Positions 1 through 5,593 of a stretch of 5,593 bases of DNA are shown piece by piece. Origin of the DNA: Gemmatimonadota bacterium (GTDB lineage: Bacteria > Gemmatimonadota > Gemmatimonadetes > Longimicrobiales > Gaopeijiaceae); assembly GCA_024638395.1 (NCBI GenBank), contig JAHEKK010000253.1:1-5593 (forward strand), written 5' to 3'. Below the pieces are notes generated by a model, which saw only the letters and a program-made list of their open reading frames with translations, did not search any database and had not been told where the DNA came from. Numbering within the stretch: position 1 is the first letter of the stretch; each line of letters opens with the position of its first letter. The position numbers and the translations under genes are program-made.

Positions 1-1673
1 GGTCGGGCAAACGCCTGACGTTGGAGCTGGGTGGCAAGTCACCTGCCGTGGTCTTCGACACGGCCGACCTGGACGCGGCGGTGGAGGGCGTGGTCGACGG
101 GATCTGGTACAACCAGGGACAGGTCTGCTGCGCGGGCTCGCGACTGTTGGTGCAGGAGAGTGTGGAAGAGACGTTTCTGGACCGGCTCCGAAACCGGATG
201 GAGAGCCTGAGAATGGGTCACCCGCTCGACAAGAGCGTGGATCTCGGCGCCATCGTCGACTCGTCGCAACTCGACCGCATCCGGGGGTTTGTGAGCTCGG
301 GAGAGGCCGAAGGCGCCAGCGTATGGCAACCGTCCTGGTGGAGGCGGGAACCCCGAACCCCGGAGGCCGGACTCTTCTTTCCGCCGACCCTCTGTACCCA
401 TGCGGATCCCGCGGGCCGCATCGCCACCGAGGAGATCTTCGGGCCCGTGGTGGTGGCTTCCTCCTTCCGCACGCCCGCCGAGGCCATTGAGCTCGCCAAC
501 GACACCCGGTACGGTCTCGCGGCCAGCGTCTGGTCCGATGACCTAAACACGGCCTTGGACGCAGCGCGACAAATCAAGGCGGGCACGGTCTGGGTCAACT
601 GCACCAACCTCTTCGATGCGGCTGCCGGGTTCGGGGGATACCGCGAATCCGGGTTCGGCCGCGAGGGCGGGCGTGAGGGAATGTGGGAGTACCTTGCCCC
701 CCGACCGGCGGCCTTACGCACGTCTCACAATCCCGCCTCGGACACCGGCCTCGGACAGCCCAGGGGAAAGCCGGAGGTTGCGGCCTTCAGCACGGACGCG
801 CACCAATCCGGGTCGGACGATCCCACGGTGGACCGGACACGGAAGCTCTACATCGGGGGGAAGCAAGTACGTCCGGACGGCGGGTATTCTCTCCCGGTCG
901 TGGACGCAGGAGGCGCCCACCTGACGGACGTGCCCCGAGGGAACCGGAAGGACGTCCGAAACGCCGTGGAGGCCGCCGGGAAGGCTCAACAGGCCTGGGG
1001 CAACGTCTCGGGCCACAGCCGCGGTCAGGTTCTGTATTTCCTGGGAGAGAACCTGACGGCTCGCGCCGGGGACTTCGGGACGTTGCTACGCGCTTCCACC
1101 GGCATGGATGCGGCTTCGGCGCAGTCCGAAGTCGACGCGGCGGTGCGCCTGCTCTTCAGCTTTGCCGCCTGGGCCGACAAGGTGGACGGCCTGGTGCACC
1201 AGACCCCGTTCAGGAACGTCACGTTCGCCATGCATGAGCCGGCGGGCGTGGTGGGGGTGCGCTGCTCCGACCACGGGGCCTTGGCTTCGACGGTCGGCGC
1301 CCTCGCCGCCGTCGTGAGCATGGGAGGCGCGGTCGTCCTCGTCCCGTCCCAGCGCTTTCCGGTACCGGCGCTCGAGCTCGTTCAGGTGCTCGAGGCTTCG
1401 GATCTGCCGGCAGGCGTCGTCAACATCGTGACCGGGCTCCACCAGGAGATGATCCCGACTCTGTCCGCCCATGACGGGGTCGAGGACTACTGGGACTTCG
1501 TCGGCGACGGGATCACTGCGGAGGCGGAGCGCGCTTCGGCGGGGAACCTGAAGCGGGTCTGGAGCCCCGGCCTCTCGGGGCCGGATTGGGGCCGGCTTTC
1601 AGCGTACCAGGAGGGTGAGATTCTCAGGAGGGCGACGCGGGTCAAGAACATCTGGGTCCCCTACGGCGCCTGA
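1..1673 (+). CDS. ALDH16-type tandem-domain aldehyde dehydrogenase, 5' partial
   Basis: This is an NAD(P)-dependent aldehyde dehydrogenase that oxidises aldehydes to carboxylates in the cytoplasm; the substrate cannot be read from the sequence. The frame is open from base 3 (SGKRLT precedes LELGGKSP), so the start lies outside the window and the TTG at 21 is internal. Counting from that TTG, the catalytic half of a classical ALDH domain spans residues 1 to about 230. It has the general-base Glu in LELGGKSP, the nucleophile Cys36 in GQVCCAGSR, the cofactor-contacting EEIFGP (137-142) and the C-terminal GFGGYRESGFGREGG. After a variable linker (about 231-272), a second ALDH-like domain begins (273-550, RKLYIGGK onward). 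It resembles the N-terminal half of an ALDH, lacks a Cys/Glu active site and ends in IWVPYGA. This order is the hallmark of family ALDH16. The family is usually about 750-800 residues, so some 240 are missing here. A degenerate tandem duplication of unrelated origin is less likely. Confidence 0.93.
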   Translation, partial: SGKRLTLELGGKSPAVVFDTADLDAAVEGVVDGIWYNQGQVCCAGSRLLVQESVEETFLDRLRNRMESLRMGHPLDKSVDLGAIVDSSQLDRIRGFVSSGEAEGASVWQPSWWRREPRTPEAGLFFPPTLCTHADPAGRIATEEIFGPVVVASSFRTPAEAIELANDTRYGLAASVWSDDLNTALDAARQIKAGTVWVNCTNLFDAAAGFGGYRESGFGREGGREGMWEYLAPRPAALRTSHNPASDTGLGQPRGKPEVAAFSTDAHQSGSDDPTVDRTRKLYIGGKQVRPDGGYSLPVVDAGGAHLTDVPRGNRKDVRNAVEAAGKAQQAWGNVSGHSRGQVLYFLGENLTARAGDFGTLLRASTGMDAASAQSEVDAAVRLLFSFAAWADKVDGLVHQTPFRNVTFAMHEPAGVVGVRCSDHGALASTVGALAAVVSMGGAVVLVPSQRFPVPALELVQVLEASDLPAGVVNIVTGLHQEMIPTLSAHDGVEDYWDFVGDGITAEAERASAGNLKRVWSPGLSGPDWGRLSAYQEGEILRRATRVKNIWVPYGA

Positions 1674-1714
1674 GCGCCCGGAAGGGCCGGTAGAGACTCC
1701 CTGTGTAGAACTCC

Positions 1715-2080
1715 CTAACGCCTCAGCAGGGACCGATAGATGGGATTGGCAATCGTCAGGTGGACCGTTTCGCCCGGCGAGACCGTGACGCGATTGGTCG
1801 TGTACCGATCCCCGGCCAGGATGTCGATCTGAACCCTGAGGTCGTTGACGGCAGGCCAGCCCATCGTGAAGGACTGGTTCCCGTTTCCAGGGACCGTCCC
1901 CAGACGACGCTCTGTACGGCCCACGGCCCGAATCGTCGCTTCGTTGAAGTTGTGGTTTTCCACGTTGATTCGGATGCTGGTCGATGCCGCTTCGCCGCCG
2001 CCCTCGAAGGGATCCCGTATCTGGGCCTGGGAGCACGCCCCCAGGATCATCACGACGACAAGAAAAACGAGGCGCTTCAT
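1715..2080 (-). CDS. small secreted lipoprotein, function unknown
   Basis: This 121-residue protein has a lipoprotein signal peptide. KR at 2-3 is followed by a hydrophobic core (4-13) and the lipobox LGAC, with Cys16 as the predicted lipidated residue. Ser at +2 predicts outer-membrane rather than inner-membrane retention under the E. coli rule. A short Gly/Glu linker (26-32) leads to alternating hydrophobic segments (IRINVENHNF at 36-45, LRVQIDIL at 81-88, VTVSPGETVHLTIA at 98-111), which suggest one small beta-sandwich of about 85 residues. There are no cysteines after the lipobox and no catalytic motif. I do not recognise a named family, though small lipoproteins of this pattern are common in Gemmatimonadota-like genomes. 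The ATG at 2080 is preceded by GGAGGG, which fixes the start. It lies 121 bases downstream of the large Asp-box gene on the same strand and converges on the ALDH gene, 41 bases away. Confidence 0.88.
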   Translation of the reverse strand: MKRLVFLVVVMILGACSQAQIRDPFEGGGEAASTSIRINVENHNFNEATIRAVGRTERRLGTVPGNGNQSFTMGWPAVNDLRVQIDILAGDRYTTNRVTVSPGETVHLTIANPIYRSLLRR

Positions 2081-2083
2081 GGT

Positions 2084-2089
2084 CCCTCC
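2084..2089 (-). promoter_or_regulatory. ribosome binding site of the small lipoprotein
   Basis: Read on the minus strand this is GGAGGG, 3 bases before the ATG at 2080-2078. The match to the anti-Shine-Dalgarno is strong although the spacing is short. It supports the chosen start and argues against the longer overlapping minus-strand frame that runs through this region. Confidence 0.7.
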
Positions 2090-2118
2090 AAGGGGGCGTG
2101 GCAGGCCGATCGAAGAGT

Positions 2119-2136
2119 AAGGGCCGGGAAGCCCTT
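2119..2136 (-). terminator. second intergenic hairpin, possible terminator or attenuator
   Basis: The sequence forms a perfect 6-bp stem, AAGGGC/GCCCTT, with a 6-base loop. On the minus strand it is followed by a pyrimidine-rich ACTCTTC stretch rather than a true U-run. It sits between the large Asp-box gene and the lipoprotein gene, 39 bases before the lipoprotein start. It may act with the stronger hairpin at 2162-2193, but termination is not certain without a U-tract. Confidence 0.3.
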
Positions 2137-2161
2137 GGGGAAGCTGAGCGCCGCCGCCGAA

Positions 2162-2193
2162 GGAGGCCGGGCCGCATCGCCAGCCCGGCCTCC
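2162..2193 (-). terminator. strong GC hairpin just after the Asp-box gene stop
   Basis: A perfect 11-bp inverted repeat (GGAGGCCGGGC at 2162-2172 and its complement at 2183-2193) encloses a 10-base loop. It begins 8 bases after the stop codon of the large minus-strand gene. The position and stability fit a 3'-end hairpin. Only two U residues follow on the minus strand, so it is not a textbook intrinsic terminator. It could instead protect the mRNA 3' end or reduce read-through into the lipoprotein gene. Confidence 0.5.
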
Positions 2194-2201
2194 CCCAGGG
2201 A

Positions 2202-5200
2202 TCAACTGACGAGCCGTCCCCTCTGGATGGGCTCCAGACCCTCGAGCCTGAGCAGCTCGTTGAGTCGGCTCAGATCGCGACTGATTACGATGTCCAGCTG
2301 TTCAAGCTCCTCGTCCAGTAGACTCGAAAGGTGGGCGAACACCTCTCGGGATTGGTCCGTGGGACGGGTTTCCGATCCTTCGACCAGATTCAGCAGAGCG
2401 GCCAGCTTGTTGTTCAGCTTGATGGGGTAGTTGAGAGGATCCTGGTTGCTCTGATTCTGGATCTGATAGATCTCGGATTCGACCATCGTCAGATTCTCTT
2501 CTACGGTAGCCGCCTGCGTGACGATGTCGGCCTCGTCGGTCTGCTCCAGGCGGTCGTCCACCTCGCCCTTGATGTCGCGGGCGAGAACAACCGCCTCGTT
2601 GGCCTCGGACACCCGGTCACGGATCTCGATGGCAAGGTCGAAGCGGGCCTGGAGGTCCGCCACGGTAACGCCCTCCAGATTCGGGTTGATCCGGATCTCG
2701 AAGTCCCGGGAAACGGGCGCGTGGTCGTCTACCGACATGCGCACCGTGTACGTGCCGGGCACGGCCGTGGGTCCGACGGGTCTTGCGGCCCACATGATCC
2801 GGCCCTCGAAATCGGTCCAGGCCGGGTACCGCATGTCCCAGCGGAAGGAATTGAGGCCGGCCGTCACGGAAGGAGACTGGTTTCCGCCGCCACCGAAGAA
2901 CTGAGCGAAGGGACTGTCGTCCTCTTCCTCTTCCTCGTCCGACGCAACCCCCTCATAGCTGCGCACCAACTCCCCCTGGCCGTCCAGAACCTCGAACGTG
3001 ACCCGTTCGGCGTCCTCCGACAGGTAGTACTGGAACGTGGCGCCGGAGTCCACATCCCTGATGGCGGGAGTCGGCTCGTAGAGCCAATGGTCGGCGGCGG
3101 CCACCTCGGCCGTGAGTTGGCGCAGGGGAGCGATGTCTTCGAGAACCCAGAAGGAGCGGCCATGGGTCGCGATGACGAGATCGTCTTCCTTGACCACCAG
3201 ATCCGAAACCTGGAGTGTGGGCAGGTTCAGCCCCAGCGACTGCCAGTTCGCTCCGTCATCGAAGGAAACGTAGACGGTGCGTTCCGAGGCCGCGTACAGT
3301 AGCCCGGGACGCTCTGGATCTTCTCGCGTTGCGCGGATGAAGTCGTCCTGGGGGATCCCGTTGACGATCTTCGACCACGTGGCGCCGTAGTCCTCCGTCT
3401 TCCAGATGTAGGGAGACCGGTCGTCGTCGACCAGGTACCGAATGCCCGATACGTACGCCTTGCCGGGAGTCGTGGGCGAGGCCTCGATGGTATTGATCCG
3501 AACGAAGTCGGGGGCATCCGACGGCGTCACGTTGGTCCAGTTGAGTCCCCCGTCCTGGGTGACGTGCACCAGCCCGTCGTCGGACCCGGCCCAGATGACG
3601 TTCGGGTCGAAGAAGGACGGGGCGATGGCAAAGACGGTGGCGTAGGTCTCAACGCCCGTCTGGTCCTTGGTGATCGGGCCGCCCGACGGGCCCATGGTGG
3701 ACGGGTCCGAGCGGGTCAGATCCGGGCTGAGCTGCTCCCAGTTCTGCCCCTCCGTGGTCGTACGCCAAACCTTCTGCGTGCCGGTGTACAGCACGTTGGG
3801 ATCGTGGTGGGAGAACACGATGGGAAATGTCCATTGGACCCGCTCGATCAGGTCTTCCGACGATTGCCCCATGGGATTTTCGGGCCAGACGTTCACGGCC
3901 CGAGTGGCCCCCGTGCTCATATCGAAGCGCGAGAGGCTCCCGCCGTAGCACCCGGCATAGAAGATGTCGAGGTTCACGGGGTTCGGCGCCACGTATCCGC
4001 TCTCGCAGCCGCCGACGGCATAATACCATTCGCCACTTCCCGGTCCCCGGGCCGTCATGTGGTTCCATCCGCGCACCGGCGTACAGGCCGTCGAATTGTC
4101 CTGCTGTCCGCCGCAGATGTGATACGGGGTATGCTCCGTGGTGATCACCCGGTAGAACTGGGCGGTGGCGTAGTCCTGCTCGGTCCAGGTATCGCCACCG
4201 TTAACCGACACGTTGCCGCCACCATCATTGCCGTTGATCATGCGATCCGGATCGTTCGACGCGATCCAGAGGTCGTGATTGTCTCCGTGGGGCACCCGCA
4301 GACTCTGGGGGAAGGTCTCCCCTCCATCTCGGGAACGATAGATCCCCGTGTTCAGCGCATACACGACGTCCGGGTCCTGGGGGTCTGCATAGATGCGCGT
4401 GTAGTAGAAAGCTCGCTGGCGGAGCTTCCGCTCCTCGTTGATCCGCTCCCAGCTCGCGCCCCCGTCCTCGGAGCGCCAGACGCCGCCGTCGGGCTCGTGC
4501 TCGATCAGAGCCCAAACGCGGTCCGGGTTCGCAGGCGAAACGGCCACTCCGATCTTCCCGACGGGTCCCTCCGACAACCCGATGTTCCCCGTGATCTCAG
4601 TCCACGTTTCTCCGCCGTCCGTGGACTTGTAGAGACCACTGTCCTCACCCCCGGATGAAGCGCCCCAGGACTTGCGCCAGGCCTCCCAGATGCTCGCAAA
4701 GAGGACGTCCGGGTTGGTTGCGTCCATCACCAGGTCCGTCGCACCCGCCTTCGGGCTTTTGTGGAGCACGAGGTCCCAGCTCTGCCCACCATCGGTGGTC
4801 TTGTAGACCCCTCGTTCCGGGTTCTCGGCCGAGTGCTTCCCGAAGGCTGCAACCCAGGCGACGTCGCAATTGTCCGGATGAACCCGGATTCGCGCGATGT
4901 TCTGGGTCTCAGTCAGACCGAGGTGCTCCCACGTCTCTCCGGCATCCGTCGACTTGTAGACGCCGTCCCCTTGCTGGATGTTGCCCCGGATCTGGGTCTC
5001 ACCCCCGCCGATATAGACGACATCGGGGTTGGCTTCACAAACCTGGACCGCTCCAACGGAGGCCGACCCGATCTTGCCGTCGGTCATGGGGTTCCAGGTG
5101 AGCCCGCCGTCGGTGGTCTTCCAGAGCCCGCCGCCGGTCGCCCCGAAATAGTATTCGAGTGGACGCTCCGTCGAGCCGGCCACGGCGGTGGAACGCCCGC

Positions 5201-5342
5201 CACGGGCAGGGCCGACGTTCCGCCATTCCATCGAGCTCCAGAACGCGTCCGAGTAGGACTCCTGGGCCGAGGAGCCGGCCGGAAATAAGCACAGCGCTCC
5301 GGCCACGGCCATGAACGACTTGAGAACGTGAGGGTACCGCAT
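2202..5342 (-). CDS. large secreted Asp-box (BNR) beta-propeller protein, sortilin/VPS10-like
   Basis: This is a 1046-residue exported protein. The signal peptide has Arg2 and Lys8, a hydrophobic core at 9-22 and probable cleavage after Ala26 (SSA/QE). Eleven Asp-box motifs (S/T-x-D-x-G-x-T/S-W or close variants) start near residues 76, 131, 182, 240, 291, 337, 379, 528, 595, 649 and 693, indicating one or two beta-propellers over about 40-735. Family-typical motifs include GDNHDLWI (353-360), NGNDGG (370-375) and CGGQQDN (410-416). A beta-rich Ig-like segment follows (about 750-890, with GLNSFRWDMRYP), broken by an acidic and glycine-rich insert (802-820). The C-terminus is helical, probably coiled coil (about 893-1040). 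Such proteins are often labelled glycosyl hydrolase, but Asp boxes are structural turns and no catalytic set is evident. A role in binding or processing extracellular polymers or peptides is inference. Cys102, 159, 410, 420, 446 and 465 could form disulfides. The ATG at 5342 has AAGGAG upstream. Confidence 0.93.
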   Translation of the reverse strand: MRYPHVLKSFMAVAGALCLFPAGSSAQESYSDAFWSSMEWRNVGPARGGRSTAVAGSTERPLEYYFGATGGGLWKTTDGGLTWNPMTDGKIGSASVGAVQVCEANPDVVYIGGGETQIRGNIQQGDGVYKSTDAGETWEHLGLTETQNIARIRVHPDNCDVAWVAAFGKHSAENPERGVYKTTDGGQSWDLVLHKSPKAGATDLVMDATNPDVLFASIWEAWRKSWGASSGGEDSGLYKSTDGGETWTEITGNIGLSEGPVGKIGVAVSPANPDRVWALIEHEPDGGVWRSEDGGASWERINEERKLRQRAFYYTRIYADPQDPDVVYALNTGIYRSRDGGETFPQSLRVPHGDNHDLWIASNDPDRMINGNDGGGNVSVNGGDTWTEQDYATAQFYRVITTEHTPYHICGGQQDNSTACTPVRGWNHMTARGPGSGEWYYAVGGCESGYVAPNPVNLDIFYAGCYGGSLSRFDMSTGATRAVNVWPENPMGQSSEDLIERVQWTFPIVFSHHDPNVLYTGTQKVWRTTTEGQNWEQLSPDLTRSDPSTMGPSGGPITKDQTGVETYATVFAIAPSFFDPNVIWAGSDDGLVHVTQDGGLNWTNVTPSDAPDFVRINTIEASPTTPGKAYVSGIRYLVDDDRSPYIWKTEDYGATWSKIVNGIPQDDFIRATREDPERPGLLYAASERTVYVSFDDGANWQSLGLNLPTLQVSDLVVKEDDLVIATHGRSFWVLEDIAPLRQLTAEVAAADHWLYEPTPAIRDVDSGATFQYYLSEDAERVTFEVLDGQGELVRSYEGVASDEEEEEDDSPFAQFFGGGGNQSPSVTAGLNSFRWDMRYPAWTDFEGRIMWAARPVGPTAVPGTYTVRMSVDDHAPVSRDFEIRINPNLEGVTVADLQARFDLAIEIRDRVSEANEAVVLARDIKGEVDDRLEQTDEADIVTQAATVEENLTMVESEIYQIQNQSNQDPLNYPIKLNNKLAALLNLVEGSETRPTDQSREVFAHLSSLLDEELEQLDIVISRDLSRLNELLRLEGLEPIQRGRLVS
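2916..2939 (-). repeat. acidic low-complexity codon run in the Asp-box protein
   Basis: Alternating GAG/GAA codons flanked by GAC encode DEEEEEDD (residues 802-809), closely followed by FFGGGG. The run interrupts the Ig-like segment between VTFEVLDGQGELVRSYEG and the GLNSFRWDMRYP block, so it most likely forms a disordered surface loop. Such simple codon runs are prone to length change by slippage. Confidence 0.6.
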
Positions 5343-5352
5343 GGGGGGATCG

Positions 5353-5358
5353 CTCCTT
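5353..5358 (-). promoter_or_regulatory. ribosome binding site of the Asp-box protein gene
   Basis: On the minus strand this reads AAGGAG, 10 bases before the ATG at 5342-5340. The spacer contains a run of six C. Part of the site lies in a 5-bp hairpin (CCTTC at 5355-5359 pairing with GAAGG at 5363-5367, 3-base loop), which could partly mask it. Confidence 0.65.
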
Positions 5359-5370
5359 CCGCGAAGGCAG

Positions 5371-5397
5371 TCGGCTCCAGGGGCTACCCGGAGCCGA
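5371..5397 (-). promoter_or_regulatory. bulged leader hairpin upstream of the Asp-box gene
   Basis: An 8-bp stem (TCGGCTCC at 5371-5378 with GGAGCCGA at 5390-5397) continues, after one bulged base at 5379, into a 3-bp GGG/CCC stem (5380-5382 with 5387-5389) capped by a 4-base loop. It ends exactly where the 18-bp palindrome begins. If the transcript starts upstream it would be a stable 5'-leader structure. Alternatively it is the 3' hairpin of a gene lying beyond the window. Confidence 0.4.
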
Positions 5398-5415
5398 ACG
5401 CACCAGCTGGTGCGT
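5398..5415. promoter_or_regulatory. perfect 18-bp palindrome, candidate operator
   Basis: ACGCACCAGCTGGTGCGT is its own reverse complement, 9 bases per arm with no spacer. It is centred about 64 bases upstream of the Asp-box gene's ATG. Size and symmetry fit the binding site of a dimeric repressor or activator. In RNA it would instead fold as a 7-bp stem with a 4-base loop. I cannot name the regulator. Confidence 0.45.
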
Positions 5416-5419
5416 CGGG

Positions 5420-5448
5420 AAGGTCGAGACGGGGCATACCCCTGTCAA
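5420..5448 (-). promoter_or_regulatory. weak sigma70-like promoter candidate
   Basis: A perfect -35 hexamer TTGACA lies at 5448-5443 on the minus strand. With a 17-base spacer the -10 position is GACCTT, which matches TATAAT at only two positions. If used, transcription would begin close to the 18-bp palindrome, giving a leader of about 70 bases. The poor -10 keeps this tentative, and other sigma factors or promoter forms are possible. Confidence 0.22.
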
Positions 5449-5593
5449 GCGGCGGGTGCAGGATACCTGAGGGGACGTGCTCCCGAAGCCTGGCCGCGGG
5501 TACGGCTAGGGCGAAGGCAATCGACCCTGTATCACCCCTGCTCTCCCGGCACGCACTGGATTGGAGCGGCGCGAACTCCACGTCGGCGCCGGG

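Noticed and set aside
21..23. TTG as the start codon of the ALDH gene
   Set aside because: The frame is open upstream to base 3 and encodes SGKRLT directly before LELGGKSP, a normal internal ALDH stretch. The NAD-binding half must lie before the window.
1665..1678. Small inverted repeat GGCGC/GCGCC around the ALDH stop codon as a terminator
   Set aside because: The stem is only 5 bp with no U-run, and such a short GC stem is common by chance at this base composition.
1691..1716. Imperfect direct repeat (TAGAGACTCCCT and TAGAACTCCCT) in the convergent gap
   Set aside because: Only two short copies, one reaching into the lipoprotein stop codon; no third copy or flanking structure to suggest an element.
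1599..2177. 192-codon minus-strand frame overlapping the ALDH end and the lipoprotein
   Set aside because: It overlaps two better supported genes, is very Arg/Pro/Ser-rich, and has no signal or domain. The lipoprotein frame has a lipobox and a strong ribosome binding site.
2331..3302. 323-codon plus-strand open frame opposite the Asp-box gene
   Set aside because: It is fully antisense to a strongly supported gene, with no domain resemblance and an Arg/Val/Gly/His-rich composition typical of the reverse strand of GC-rich coding DNA.
3564..4658. 364-codon plus-strand open frame opposite the Asp-box gene
   Set aside because: Same reasoning: the opposite strand carries regular Asp-box repeats in frame across the whole stretch, and this translation shows no recognisable motif.
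2202..5342. Calling the Asp-box protein a true glycosyl hydrolase or sialidase
   Set aside because: Asp boxes mark beta-propeller turns in many non-enzymatic proteins, and I could not identify the catalytic Arg triad, Tyr and Asp set of sialidases.
5431..5442. GGGG/CCCC inverted repeat next to the TTGACA hexamer
   Set aside because: A 4-bp stem is too short to count as an operator or hairpin in GC-rich DNA.
5384..5581. 65-codon minus-strand frame upstream of the Asp-box gene
   Set aside because: It would use a GTG start, shows no domain or convincing ribosome binding site, and runs through the palindrome and hairpin. It is more likely non-coding upstream sequence.

Overview
This is a high-GC bacterial window with three protein-coding genes and no RNA genes, mobile elements or CRISPR. 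A plus-strand gene enters from the left edge. It encodes the C-terminal roughly two thirds of a tandem-domain aldehyde dehydrogenase of the ALDH16 type. Convergent to it, on the minus strand, are a very large secreted protein with eleven Asp-box (BNR) repeats and, downstream of it, a small lipoprotein.

The gene set suggests a Gram-negative (diderm), probably heterotrophic bacterium. Large secreted sortilin-like/BNR proteins and small lipoproteins of this kind are familiar from Gemmatimonadota, Acidobacteriota and related GC-rich environmental lineages. That assignment is inferred from protein style only; nothing in the window fixes the taxon.

Layout: 1-1673 (+) is ALDH16, lacking its 5' end. 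1674-1714 is a short convergent gap with no convincing terminator. 1715-2080 (-) is the small lipoprotein. 2081-2201 is an intergenic gap with two GC-rich hairpins and the lipoprotein's ribosome binding site. 2202-5342 (-) is the 1046-residue Asp-box beta-propeller protein with signal peptide. 5343-5593 is its upstream region. It holds no believable gene but does contain a perfect 18-bp palindrome, an adjoining bulged hairpin and a ribosome binding site partly inside a third small hairpin.

The two minus-strand genes are both exported and may share a transcript, so they could act together at the cell envelope. This is inference from order and strand. The ALDH is a cytoplasmic metabolic enzyme, convergent to them and probably unrelated in function. 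I see no clear undescribed multi-gene system. The most distinctive signals are the structured upstream region of the large gene and the two-domain ALDH.
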